The notes below the pieces were generated by a model that was not told the origin of the DNA, made no database searches, and was given only the letters and a program-made list of their open reading frames with translations. From Actinomadura sp. WMMA1423 (GTDB lineage Bacteria; Actinomycetota; Actinomycetes; Streptosporangiales; Streptosporangiaceae), in the NCBI RefSeq assembly GCF_006547145.1, contig NZ_CP041244.1, positions 1,488,001 to 1,552,000 of the forward strand: 64,000 nucleotides of DNA. The letters run 5' to 3'. Below, one piece after another: positions 34,045-43,900 of this stretch; position 1 is the stretch's first letter; the number at the start of each line of letters is the position of its first letter. Both the position numbers and the translations under genes were made by a program.

Positions 34045-34091
34045 AGTGTGCGGCCGCCGTTCCCGCCCGCAGAACCCCTAACCGGCCCCTA
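34045..34091 (-). promoter_or_regulatory. Repeat-type promoter of the acyltransferase gene
   Basis: Minus strand: TAGGGGC (34085-34091) and TAGGGGT (34074-34080), 11 bases apart, then 23 bases, then CACACT (34045-34050) at the -10 place, which is a weaker hexamer than in the other sites. The ATG follows at 34020. The outer TAG is the stop codon of the aminopeptidase gene. Confidence 0.55.
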
Positions 34092-34997
34092 CCGTGCGAG
34101 ACCGTCCAGGTAGGCGCCGACGACGGCGCGGAACCGCTCCGGCTCCTCCAGGTGCGGCAGGTGGCTGGACTCCTCGAAGACCTCCCAGCGGGCGTCCGGG
34201 ATCAGTTCGGCGAACGGCCGGACCACGGCGGGGGTGGCCTCGTCGTGGCGTCCCGACAGCACCAGCGCGGGGACGGCGATGTCGGGGCAGCGCGCCTCCA
34301 CCGACCAGTCCCGCAGCGTGCCGATGACGTGGAACTCGCTGGGCCCGTTCATCGCCGCGTACACGGTCGGGTCGTTGACGATCTCGTAGAAGGAGGCGAG
34401 GTAGTCGCGCGGCCACGGCAGGACGCGGCAGACGTGCCGCTCGTAGAACACCCGCATCGCGGCGTGGTACTCGGCGGAGTCGGTCGTCCCGGCCTCCTCG
34501 TGCCGCCGCAGCGTCGCGTCGACGCCGGGGGGAAGCGCGTCCCGCAGTCCCTTCATCTCCTGGTTCCAGACCGGGTAGGAGGCGGGCGCGTTCGCCAGGA
34601 TCAGGCCGCGCAGCCCGGCGGGGCGGGCGGCGGCGTGCTCGGCCGCCAGGACCCCGCCCCACGAGTGCCCGTACAGGACGTAGTCGTCGGCGATGCCGAG
34701 GCGCCGCAGGAGGTTGTCCAGCTCGTCGAGGAAGAGGCGGACCGTCCAGAAGTCCGCGTCCTTGCCGGGCAGGTGGGTCGAGCCGCCGTTGCCGAGCTGG
34801 TCGTAGTGGACGACGGGCCGCCCGGGCCGGGCCAGGTCGGCGAGCGCCAGGAGGTAGTCGTGGGTGCTGCCTGGACCGCCGTGCAGCACCACGAGCGGGG
34901 GGCCGCCCTCGCCGAGGTCGCCGGTCACGCGGTACCAGGTCGCGTGGTCGCCGAAGGGGACGGTGCCCTTCGCGGTCGGGCGCGGAGTCATGGTCAC
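34089..34997 (-). CDS. Proline-iminopeptidase-type aminopeptidase, VinJ-like (cap removal)
   Basis: 302-residue alpha/beta hydrolase. HGGPGS (39-44) forms the oxyanion region, Ser112 in GHSWGG is the nucleophile, Asp in SGRHDEATP and His in ESSHLPH complete the triad. VinJ removes the terminal alanine from the finished polyketide so that the free amine can attack the thioester; the gene right next to the thioesterase-bearing PKS-D supports that role. GTG 34997 overlaps the PKS-D stop as GTGA, like other junctions here; ATG 34991, two codons later, is an equally possible start. It is the last gene of the PKS-G/F/E/D row. Longer upstream frames are shadows of PKS-D. Confidence 0.88.
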   Translation of the reverse strand: MTMTPRPTAKGTVPFGDHATWYRVTGDLGEGGPPLVVLHGGPGSTHDYLLALADLARPGRPVVHYDQLGNGGSTHLPGKDADFWTVRLFLDELDNLLRRLGIADDYVLYGHSWGGVLAAEHAAARPAGLRGLILANAPASYPVWNQEMKGLRDALPPGVDATLRRHEEAGTTDSAEYHAAMRVFYERHVCRVLPWPRDYLASFYEIVNDPTVYAAMNGPSEFHVIGTLRDWSVEARCPDIAVPALVLSGRHDEATPAVVRPFAELIPDARWEVFEESSHLPHLEEPERFRAVVGAYLDGLAR

Positions 34998-37900
34998 GGC
35001 CTCGCCTTCGCGGGAGTGGTCTGGAGGGTGTCGAGCCAGTCGTCGATGATCCGTGCGGTGTCCGCCGCGCCCGCCTCGACGAGGCCGAAGTGGTCGGCGT
35101 CGACGGTCCGCAGCGTGTGGGCGGGGTTCCAGGGGGCGGCCCGCCAGCCGTCGGCGTCGCCCGTCGCGTGCCCGGCGCCGGCGTCCCCGTCGTCCGGCTC
35201 GTAGAAGCGCCGGGTGCACTGCACGAACAGGCCGGGGGTCGCGGGGTCGTCCCGCTCCAGGTCGGGGATGAGCTCGCCCCAGCCCGCCATCGCCGACCAG
35301 CGGGCGGTGTCGAACGCGCCGAACTCCGACTCGGTCGCGAACAGCCCGGCCGCGAGCCGGTCCAGCGGGACGCCCCAGTCGCCGTCCCGGTACCGGTAGG
35401 TGTCGAGCAGCACCAGGCCCGCGGGCCGCAGGCCGTGGCGGTGCTCCAGGCGCGCCGCCACGGCGCCCGCGACCAGGCCGCCCGCCGAGTAGCCGAGCAG
35501 CACGAGCGGCCGCCCGTCCGCGGCCCCGGCCGCCGCGCGGGCGAGGACCTCGACCGCGGCGTCCGCCGACGCGGGCAGCGGCTCGTCCGGCGCGAAGCCC
35601 GGCAGCGGCAGGCCCGCGACCTGCCGCCCGGGGCGCAGCGCGGCCGCGATGTGCGCGTACTGGTGGACTCCCCCGGTCGCCGCGGGCGTGCCGATGCACA
35701 CCAGGACGGGGCCGTCCGGTCCGCTGGAGAGCCGCACGGGGCGGGGCGGGGCGTCGAGCGCGTCCGGCGAGGCGAACGCCGGGCGCAGCGCCGCGACGGC
35801 CTTGAGCAGTTCGAACCCGAGTCCGAACCGGCCGGTCCGCGCGGCCTCCCGGAACAGGCCGCCGATCTCCCCGGCGGCCGCGGGCCCGGCGCGGCGGTCC
35901 GGCTCGCGGCCGGGGCCGGGGGCGGCCAGTTCCTCCCGCAGCCGGCGGGCGAGCCCCGCCGGGTCGCGGGCGTCGAAGACGACCATCGGCGGCAGTTCCA
36001 GGCCGGTCGCCTCCCCGAGCGCGCCGCGCAGTTCCATCGCCGACAGCGAGTCGAAGCCGAGTTCGAGGAACTCCCGTTCGGGGTCGAGGGCGCCGGGCGC
36101 GGCGTGGCCGAGCAGCGTGGCCGCGTGCCGGAGCACGAGGTCCCGCAGCAGGGCGTCCTGTGCCGGTTCGTCCAGGCCGCGCAGCTCGTCCCGGAGCGCT
36201 CCGGCCTCGCGTGCTCCGGGCACGGTGGCGGCCGCCCGGCGCGGGCGCGGCGGGGCGAGGGCGCGCAGCGGCGCGGGGATCTGGTCGGTGCGGGCCCGGA
36301 GCGCGGCCGCGTCGACCGCCAGCGGGACCGTGAGGGCCTCGTCGGCGGCCAGCGCGGCGTCGAACAGGGCGGGCGCCTCGGCCACCGGTATGGGCGGCAG
36401 GCCCTGGCGGCGCAACCGGCCGAGGTCGGCCTCGCCCAGCCGCCCGGCCATCCCGACGCCCTCCCACAGCCCCCACGCCATGGACGCGCCGGGCAGCCCG
36501 GCGTCGCGGCGGTGCTCGGCTAGGGCGTCGAGGAAGACGTTGGCCGCCGCGTAGTTGGCCTGGCCCGCGGCGAGGACCAGCCCGCCCGCCGACGACACCA
36601 GGACGAACGCGTCCAGTTCGCGGTCCCGGGTGAGTTCGTGCAGGTGCCAGGCCCCGTCCGCCTTCGCGCGCAGCGCGGCGTCCAGCAGTCCGGGCGTCAT
36701 CGCCGTGGCCAGCCCGCCGGAGGCGGTTCCGGCGGCGTGCACGACGCCTCGCAGGGGCCGGTCCGCCGGGATGCCGTCCAGCAGCGCCGCGAGGGCCGCC
36801 CGGTCGGCGACGTCGCAGGCCGCGACGGTCGCTTCGGCTCCCGCACCCGCCAGTTCGCGGCACAGGTCCGCCGCGCCCGGGGCGTCCGGGCCGCGACGGC
36901 TCGTCAGCACCAGGTGCCGCACCCCGTGCGCGGTGACGAGGTGCCGTGCGAGGTGCGCGCCGACGCCGCCCGTGCCGCCGGTGACGAGCACGGTGCCCTC
37001 GGGGCCGAACTCCGGTGGGGCGCCGGGTCCGGGCGCCGCCGGAGCCAGCCGGGGGACGAGGGCCTGCCCGGCGCGGACGGCGACCTCGGGTTCGCCGGTC
37101 GCCAGTGCCTCGGCGAGGCCCGCGGTCCCCTCCTCACGCGGGTCGAGGTCGACCAGGACGAAGCGTCCGGGATTCTCGGCCTGGGCCGCCCGGACGATCC
37201 CCCAGACCGGTGCCTGCGGGGAGACGGCCGTGGCCGAGCCGGGGCCCACCGCTCCCCGCGTGACCACCGCGAGCCGGGACGCGGGAGGGTTCTCGGCCTC
37301 CAAAAAGGCGCGCAGCGCGGCGACCGTGCGCCCGCAGAGATCCCGGACGTCGGCGGGGAGGTCTCCGGAGGCCGCCGGGCAGACGAAGGTCGCCGCCGTC
37401 CCGGAGGCGGGGCCGGCCGATGCCGCCGGTCGCCAGTCCATCCGGTAGAGCCGTGCGCCGCCTCCGGCGCGGGCGCGCCGCAGGTCGCCCTCGGTCACGG
37501 GACGGCCGGTGAGCGCCTCCACCGTCAGCACGGGCCTTCCGGCCGGGTCGGCGGCCGTGATCGCCATGCCGCCGCCGTCCTTCGGAGCCAGCCGGACCCG
37601 CAGCGCGGTCGCCCCGGTCGCGTGGAGCGCCGCCCCGGTCCAGACGAACGGGATCACCATGCCGCCGTCGCCGTCATCGTCGCAGAGGAGGCCGGCGTGG
37701 AGGGCGGCGTCCAGGAGGGCGGGGTGGACGCCGAACCGGTCGGCGCCCGCGCGTTCCGTCGCGGGCAGCTCGACCTCGGCGTAGATCTCCTTGTCGGAGG
37801 TCCAGACCTCGCGCAGCCCGCGGAAGGCGGGGCCGTAGTCGAAGCCGCGTTCCAGGAGGAGCGCGTAGGGGTCGTCGGGCCCGGCCTTCCGCGCGCCCGG

Positions 37901-40900
37901 CGGCGGCCACAGGGTGAGATCCGCATCCGGTCCCGGCTCGTCGCGGTCGTTCAGGAGGGCCTCGGCGTGGAGGGTCCAGGGCTCGTCGGGCGGCGCGGTG
38001 TCGGCCCGGGAGTGGACGTGCAGGACGCGGCGGCCGGACGCGTCCGGTTCCTCCACGGTGAGACGCACGGAGCGCGCTCCCTCTTCGGGGAGGACGAGCG
38101 GGGCGCGCAGCGTCAGCTCCTCCACCGTGTCGCAGCCGACCTGGCCGGCGGCCCGGAAGGCGAGCTCCACGAAGGCGGCGCCGGGGAGCAGGGCCGTCCC
38201 GGTGAGGACGTGGTCGGCCAGCCACGGCTGCGCCTCGCGGGACATCCGTCCGGTCAGCACGGTCACCTCCGAGCCGGGGACCGCCACCACCGCCGCGAGA
38301 AGGGGATGGTCGGCGCTCTCCAGACCGGCCGCGGCGAGATCTCGCCCGCCGTCGCCGGGGACGGTCCAGTAGCGCTCGTGCTGGAAGGCGTAGGTGGGCA
38401 GGTCGACGATCCGGGCGCCCGTGCCGTCGAAGAAGGCCTCCCAGTCGAGGGCGTGGCCTCGGGTGAACGCCTGTCCGATACCGCTGGCCAGCTGCCGCGC
38501 CTCCGGTCGACCGCGCCGCAGCAGGGCGATGGCACCGTCCTCGACCAGCGGCGTGAGGGCCGCGTCGGGGCCGATCTCGATGAACGTGCCGACACCCTGG
38601 CCGGACAGGTGCTCGATCGCGTCCCCGAACCGGACGGTGCCGCGCACCTGACGCACCCAGTAGTCCGGCCCCAAGTCGCTCTCGGGCCGCCCGGTCACGT
38701 TCGAGACGACCGGGATCCGCGGGGCACGGAAGTCCAGCCCGCCGATCGCCTCGGCGAAAGCCTCCAGCATCGGCTCCATCAGCCGCGAGTGGAACGCGTG
38801 CGAGACCTGGAGACGCCGAGTCTTGGCACCGGACGCCTCAGCCGCCTTCAGCACCGCGTCCACGTCACCCGACAGCACCACCGCACGCGGCCCGTTCACC
38901 GCCGCGACCTCCACACCATCGGCCAACCGCCGCCGGATCTCCTCTTCGGAGGCCTGCACCGCCACCATCGCCCCACCCGAAGGCAACTCCTGCATCAACC
39001 GCGCACGCGTCCGCACCAACACGCACGCGTCCTCAAGCGACAGGACACCCGCGATATGCGCGGCCGCGATCTCGCCCACCGAATGCCCGACCAGGAAGTC
39101 CGGCACGACACCCCAGGATTCGAGCAACCGGAACAGCGCCACCTCGAACGCGAACAACCCCGTCTGCGTCCAGAACGTCTCCGTCAAACGACCGGCGTCA
39201 TCACCCCACACCACCTCACGCACCGGCTCGTCCAACGCACCGCAGACCTCATCGAAGGCCGACGCGAACACCGGAAACGCCTCATACAGCTCCCGGCCCA
39301 TCCCCAACCGCTGCGAACCCTGACCCGAGAACAGGAACGCCAGGCCTCCTCGCTGGACACGGCCCTGGGGGAGCCGGCCGTCGAGGGCGGACAGGAGGTC
39401 CGACCGTCCGGTGCCGACCACGACGGCACGGTGTTCCAGACCGGCTCGCGAGGCCGCCATGCTGCGGGCGACGTCGAGCAGTTCCAGGTCGGGGTGGGCG
39501 CGCAGGTGGTCGGCCAGCTTCTTCGCTTGGCCCGTTAGGGCGTCGGCGCTCCTCGCCGACAGCGGCAGCGGGATGACCGGCACGCGAGCGGGTTTCTCCG
39601 CGGCCTCGCGCTCCGGGGCCCCGGGGTGCTCCTCGATGATGACGTGGGCGTTGGTGCCGCTGATCCCGAACGATGACACCCCCGCGCGGCGGGGACGCCC
39701 CTCCGCCGGCCATTCGCGCGCCTCGGTGAGCAACCGCACCGCGCCGGACGACCAGTCCACCATCGGCGACGGCTCGTCCACGTGCAACGACCGGGGCAAC
39801 AGCCCGTGCCGCATGGCCTGGACCATTTTGATCACGCCGGCGACGCCCGCGGCGGCCTGCGCGTGGCCCATGTTCGACTTGATCGATCCCAGCCACAACG
39901 GCCGGTCCTGCGGACGGTCCCGCCCATAGGTCGCCAGCAGCGCCTGCGCCTCGATCGGGTCGCCTAACCGAGTCCCGGTGCCGTGGGCTTCGACCGCGTC
40001 GACCTCGTCGGACCGCACCCGCGCGCTCGCCAGCGCCTGCCCGATGACCCGTTGCTGCGACGGACCGTTCGGAGCCGTCAGCCCGTTGGACGCGCCGTCC
40101 TGGTTCACCGCCGAACCCCGCACCAGCCCCAGAACCCGATGACCGTTGCGCCGAGCATCCGACAGCCGCTCCAAAAGCAGCATCCCCACACCCTCAGACC
40201 AGCCCGTACCATCAGCAGCCGCCGCGAACGACTTGCACCGCCCATCAGCCGCAAGACCCCGCTGCCGAGAGAACTCGATGAACGTGTCCGGCCTCGCCAT
40301 CACCGTCGCGCCACCCGCCAACGCCAGCGAACACTCCCCCGACCGCAGCGCCTGCGCCGCCAGATGCAACGCCACCAACGACGACGAACACGCCGTGTCC
40401 ACCGTCACCGCGGGGCCTTCCAGCCCCAGCGCGTACGACACCCGGCCTGAGGCGAGGGAACCGGACGCGTTGTTGTGCGGGTAGTCGTGGTACATCACCC
40501 CCGCGAAGACGCCCGTCTTCGTCCCGCGGAGGGACAGCGGCGCCACGCCCGCCCGTTCGATGGCCTCCCAGGACACTTCGAGCAGCAGCCGCTGCTGGGG
40601 GTCCATGACGGCGGCCTCGTTCGGCGAGATCCCGAAGAACCCCGCATCGAACTCCCCCGCCTCATACAGAAACCCACCGCAGTCCACATAACTGGTCTCC
40701 GGCCGCTCCCCCGACCGATCCACCACATCCGCCAGATCCCAACCCCGATCCACCGGAAACCCCGACACCACATCACGACCCTCCGACACCACCCGCCAAA
40801 GCTCCTCAGGAGACGCCACACCCCCCGGATACCGGCACGCCATCCCGACGATCGCCACGGGCTCGTGCCTTGCGGCGGTGAGCCCGCGGTTCTGGGTGCG

Positions 40901-40966
40901 CAGGGCCTCGTTCTCCTTGAGCGAGGCGCGGAGCGCCTCGACCAGCTTCGGGTCGTTCGTGCTCAT
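34994..40966 (-). CDS. Type I modular PKS with thioesterase (PKS-D), final subunit
   Basis: 1,990-residue terminating subunit: docking segment (1-35, [17 protein letters not shown]), KS (Cys193), AT (GHSVG/HAFH, malonyl), DH (His919), KR (Tyr1471), ACP (Ser1640), thioesterase (Ser1827 in GYSAGG, His1959 in DADHFG). The thioesterase should release the chain by attack of the starter amine, giving the macrolactam. It starts 4 bases after PKS-E and its stop overlaps the VinJ-like gene, so it is mid-operon. The KS contains an in-frame TTA codon (39965-39967). Its KS and AT carry long tracts near-identical to PKS-E module 3 and PKS-A module 1. Confidence 0.97.
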   Translation of the reverse strand: MSTNDPKLVEALRASLKENEALRTQNRGLTAARHEPVAIVGMACRYPGGVASPEELWRVVSEGRDVVSGFPVDRGWDLADVVDRSGERPETSYVDCGGFLYEAGEFDAGFFGISPNEAAVMDPQQRLLLEVSWEAIERAGVAPLSLRGTKTGVFAGVMYHDYPHNNASGSLASGRVSYALGLEGPAVTVDTACSSSLVALHLAAQALRSGECSLALAGGATVMARPDTFIEFSRQRGLAADGRCKSFAAAADGTGWSEGVGMLLLERLSDARRNGHRVLGLVRGSAVNQDGASNGLTAPNGPSQQRVIGQALASARVRSDEVDAVEAHGTGTRLGDPIEAQALLATYGRDRPQDRPLWLGSIKSNMGHAQAAAGVAGVIKMVQAMRHGLLPRSLHVDEPSPMVDWSSGAVRLLTEAREWPAEGRPRRAGVSSFGISGTNAHVIIEEHPGAPEREAAEKPARVPVIPLPLSARSADALTGQAKKLADHLRAHPDLELLDVARSMAASRAGLEHRAVVVGTGRSDLLSALDGRLPQGRVQRGGLAFLFSGQGSQRLGMGRELYEAFPVFASAFDEVCGALDEPVREVVWGDDAGRLTETFWTQTGLFAFEVALFRLLESWGVVPDFLVGHSVGEIAAAHIAGVLSLEDACVLVRTRARLMQELPSGGAMVAVQASEEEIRRRLADGVEVAAVNGPRAVVLSGDVDAVLKAAEASGAKTRRLQVSHAFHSRLMEPMLEAFAEAIGGLDFRAPRIPVVSNVTGRPESDLGPDYWVRQVRGTVRFGDAIEHLSGQGVGTFIEIGPDAALTPLVEDGAIALLRRGRPEARQLASGIGQAFTRGHALDWEAFFDGTGARIVDLPTYAFQHERYWTVPGDGGRDLAAAGLESADHPLLAAVVAVPGSEVTVLTGRMSREAQPWLADHVLTGTALLPGAAFVELAFRAAGQVGCDTVEELTLRAPLVLPEEGARSVRLTVEEPDASGRRVLHVHSRADTAPPDEPWTLHAEALLNDRDEPGPDADLTLWPPPGARKAGPDDPYALLLERGFDYGPAFRGLREVWTSDKEIYAEVELPATERAGADRFGVHPALLDAALHAGLLCDDDGDGGMVIPFVWTGAALHATGATALRVRLAPKDGGGMAITAADPAGRPVLTVEALTGRPVTEGDLRRARAGGGARLYRMDWRPAASAGPASGTAATFVCPAASGDLPADVRDLCGRTVAALRAFLEAENPPASRLAVVTRGAVGPGSATAVSPQAPVWGIVRAAQAENPGRFVLVDLDPREEGTAGLAEALATGEPEVAVRAGQALVPRLAPAAPGPGAPPEFGPEGTVLVTGGTGGVGAHLARHLVTAHGVRHLVLTSRRGPDAPGAADLCRELAGAGAEATVAACDVADRAALAALLDGIPADRPLRGVVHAAGTASGGLATAMTPGLLDAALRAKADGAWHLHELTRDRELDAFVLVSSAGGLVLAAGQANYAAANVFLDALAEHRRDAGLPGASMAWGLWEGVGMAGRLGEADLGRLRRQGLPPIPVAEAPALFDAALAADEALTVPLAVDAAALRARTDQIPAPLRALAPPRPRRAAATVPGAREAGALRDELRGLDEPAQDALLRDLVLRHAATLLGHAAPGALDPEREFLELGFDSLSAMELRGALGEATGLELPPMVVFDARDPAGLARRLREELAAPGPGREPDRRAGPAAAGEIGGLFREAARTGRFGLGFELLKAVAALRPAFASPDALDAPPRPVRLSSGPDGPVLVCIGTPAATGGVHQYAHIAAALRPGRQVAGLPLPGFAPDEPLPASADAAVEVLARAAAGAADGRPLVLLGYSAGGLVAGAVAARLEHRHGLRPAGLVLLDTYRYRDGDWGVPLDRLAAGLFATESEFGAFDTARWSAMAGWGELIPDLERDDPATPGLFVQCTRRFYEPDDGDAGAGHATGDADGWRAAPWNPAHTLRTVDADHFGLVEAGAADTARIIDDWLDTLQTTPAKARP
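34997..35760 (-). other. PKS-D thioesterase domain
   Basis: C-terminal alpha/beta hydrolase of about 255 residues after the last ACP: LVCIGTP strand, nucleophile Ser1827 in [12 protein letters not shown], and His1959 in [10 protein letters not shown]. It is the only thioesterase domain in the window and marks the end of the assembly line. Confidence 0.9.
35960..40862 (-). other. PKS-D module: KS-AT(malonyl)-DH-KR-ACP
   Basis: KS TACSSS, EAHGTGT, KSNMGH; AT malonyl type; [12 protein letters not shown] and LLDAALH intact. KR keeps [10 protein letters not shown] and Tyr1471-AAAN, but where B-type KRs have LDD it reads TAS, and there is no A-type Trp, so stereochemistry is unclear. Expected: an alpha,beta-unsaturated amide (C2=C3) in the final lactam. 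Confidence 0.86.
38805..39334 (-). repeat. 530-bp near-identical AT tract, copy 2 (PKS-D)
   Basis: Partner of 6514-7043. The two modules lie 32 kb apart in separate transcription units. Confidence 0.85.
39822..40865 (-). repeat. Mosaic KS repeat, copy 1 (PKS-D)
   Basis: Matches 45142-46185 at a constant offset of 5,320. Three near-identical tracts (39822-40003, 40101-40407, 40591-40865) are separated by two diverged patches. The TTA codon lies in the first tract. Confidence 0.82.
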
Positions 40967-40970
40967 GTCG

Positions 40971-43900
40971 TCACAGCTCCAGGTCGCTGTCCGCAGGGCC
41001 GGGGCGGTCGAGGGCGAGGGCGATCAGGTCGTCGGCCCCCATGTCGTCGATGGACGCCTCCGCGTCGCGGGGTTCCTCCAGGGCGAGGCCGTTGTCCGGT
41101 TCGGCGGCCAGGTCGAGCAGCCCGCGGAGCAGGCCGGCCTCGCGGAGCCGGTCCAGGGGCAGTTCCTGGAGGAGCCGCCGGACGCGGCGTTCCTCGCTGT
41201 CGGCCTCGTCCCCGGGGGCGAGTTCGGTCAGCAGGTGGCCGGCGAGGACCTCGGCGTTCGGGTGGTCGAAGACCAGGGTGGCGGGCAGCCGGGCCCCGAC
41301 CGCCTCACCGACGTTGTTGCGGAACTCCACGGCGGTGAGCGAATCGAAGCCCAGTTCGGTGAAGGCGAGGTCCGGCTCGATGGCGGCGGGGCCGTCGTGG
41401 CCGAGGATGGCGGCCGCCTCGCCGCGCACGAGTTCGAGCAGCGTCGCGCGGCGCTCGGCCGGGGCCAGCGCGGCCAGCCGTTCGCGGAAGGGGGTGCGCG
41501 CGGCCCCGCCCGCCGACGCGGGCCGGGGCCGCCGGACCAGCCCGCTGAACAGCGGCGGCAGGTGTTCGGCGACGCCGCGCAGGGCCGTGAGGTCCAGCCG
41601 GAGGGGCACCACGACGGGCGCGTCCGTGCGTCCGGCCGCGTCGAGAAGCGCGACCCCCTCGTCCTCGGAGAGCGGCAGGACGCCGTTGCGGCGCATCCGC
41701 TGCCCGTCCGCGGACGCCAGGCCGCCCGCCATGCCGCTCTCCGCGGCCCACAGGCCCCAGGCCAGCGATCGGCCCGGGAGCCCGGTCGCCCGCCGGTGCG
41801 CCGCGAGTCCGTCCAGGTAGGCGTTGGCCGCCGCGTAGTTGCCCTGCCCGGCGGCGCCGAGCACGCCCGCGCCGGACGAAAAGAGGATGAACTGGTCCAG
41901 GTCCATGCCGAGGGTGAGTTCGTGGAGGTGCAGGGCGCCGAGTGCCTTCGGCGCGACGACGGCGTCCACCTGCGCGGCGGTCAGCGTCCCGAGCATGCCG
42001 TCGGCCAGTACCCCGGCCATGTGCACGACCCCCGCGAGCCGCCTCTCGGCGGTGATGTCGGCCAGCATGCGCGCGACGGCGGAGCGGTCAGCCACGTCGC
42101 AGGCCGTGATCGTCACATCCGCGCCGAGTCCGGCCAGCTCCCCGCGCAGCCGCGCGGCTCCGGGGGCGTCCGCGCCGCTCCGGCCGGCGACCACGAGGTG
42201 CCGCACGCCCCGGTCGCGCACGAGGTGCCGGGCCACCAGCAGGCCGAGGGCGCCGGTACCGCCCGTGATCAGGACCGCGCCCGAAGGGTCCCAAGCCTGG
42301 TCCGCGCCGTCGGCGGATGCCCTCGCCAGGCGCGCGGCGTGGACGACACCGTCGCGCACGATCACTTGCGGCTCGCCCGAGGCGAGCACCAGCGGCACGT
42401 CCTCGGGACCGGCGTCGGCGAGGACGAACCGCCCCGGCTCCTCGCTCTGCGCGGAACGAACCAGCCCCCACACCGCCGCACCCGCCAGATCGGTCACATC
42501 CTCGCCAGGCAGACCCACCGCACCCCGCGTCAACACCACCAACCGCGACGAAGAGAACCGCTCCTCCGCCAGCCAGCGTTGCAGGACGGAAAGGACCCGA
42601 TGGAGCGCCTCACGGGGATCGTCACCGCCGGACACGGGGAGCACCACCGTCTCGGGAGGGGGCGAGCCGTCAGGGAGGTCGTCCCACGTCGTCCAGTCGG
42701 GGACGGGCCGCGGGGCGGACGCCCCAACGGGAAGCCAGTCGAGTCGGAACAGCGCATCGCGCAGCCGCGCCTCCGGCGCCCCGCCGCCCGGCCGCTCGTC
42801 GGCGACGGGCCGCGTGGCGAGCGAGCCCGCCGACAGGAGCGGCCGTCCGGCCGGGTCGGCGACCTGGAGCCCCAGGGCTCCGTCACCGGCGGACGTGATC
42901 CGGACCCGCGCGCTCGACGCGCCGCCCGCGTGCAGGGTCAGCCGCGACCAGGCGAACGGCAGCGCCGCCTCGCCGCTCGTGCCGGGCAGGAGCGCCGCCG
43001 CATGCAGGCAGGCGTCCCACAGCGCCGGGTGCAGTCCGTAGCGGGACGCTTCGGACTGCTCATCGGACGGTAGTTCGACCTCGGCATAGACCTCGTCATC
43101 GCGCTGCCAGGCGGCACGCAGTCCCTGGAAGGCCGGGCCGTAGCGCAGTCCCGCCTCGGCCATGCCGTCGTAGAAACCGCCGAGGTCGAGGGGCACCGCT
43201 CCGGGCGGCGGCCAGACCGCCATCTCGAAGTCGGACGGCCCGGCGTCCGGGCCGAGGGTGCCGGTCGCGTGGCGGGTCCAGGGCTCGTCCTCTCCGGCGC
43301 GGGCGTGGACGCCCACGGGCCGAGTCCCCGCGTCGTCCGCCGCACCGACCACGACCTGCACCTGGACCGCGCCGCTCTCGGGCAGTACCAGTGGCCTCTC
43401 CAGCACCAGATCGTCCACGGCCGGGCAGTCGACGTGGTCGCCCGCTCGCACGGCGAGTTCGGCGAGGGCCGTCCCCGGGAGCACGACGACCTCGCGGACC
43501 GCGTGGTCGGCCAGCCACGGCAGCCGGTCCTGTGTGAGCCGCCCGGTGAGGACGACGTTGTCCGCCTCGGCGAGGCGGACCACCGCGCCGAGGATCGGAT
43601 GCTCGGCCGCGCCCAGTCCCATCGCTACCGGGTCGGTCTTGGCGCGCTCGTCCGTCAGCCAGTAGCGCCGGTGCTGGAAGGCATAGGTGGGCAGGTCGAC
43701 CAGCCGCGCGCCGGTGCCCGCGTAGAACGCCTCCCAGTCGATGCGGTGGCCTCGGGTGAACAGGCGGCCGATACCGGCGGCGAGCTCGCGGTCCTCCTGA
43801 TGGTCGCGCCGCAGCAACGCGATGGCGCCGTCCTCGACCAGCGGGGTCAGGGCCGCGTCCGGACCGACCTCGATGAACGTGCCGACGCCCTGGCCGGACA

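Noticed and set aside
34997..36863. Long minus-strand frame running into the VinJ-like gene from upstream
   Set aside because: Its first 620 or so residues are a wrong-frame reading of PKS-D; only the last 302 residues form an alpha/beta hydrolase, with a start in a GTGA overlap.
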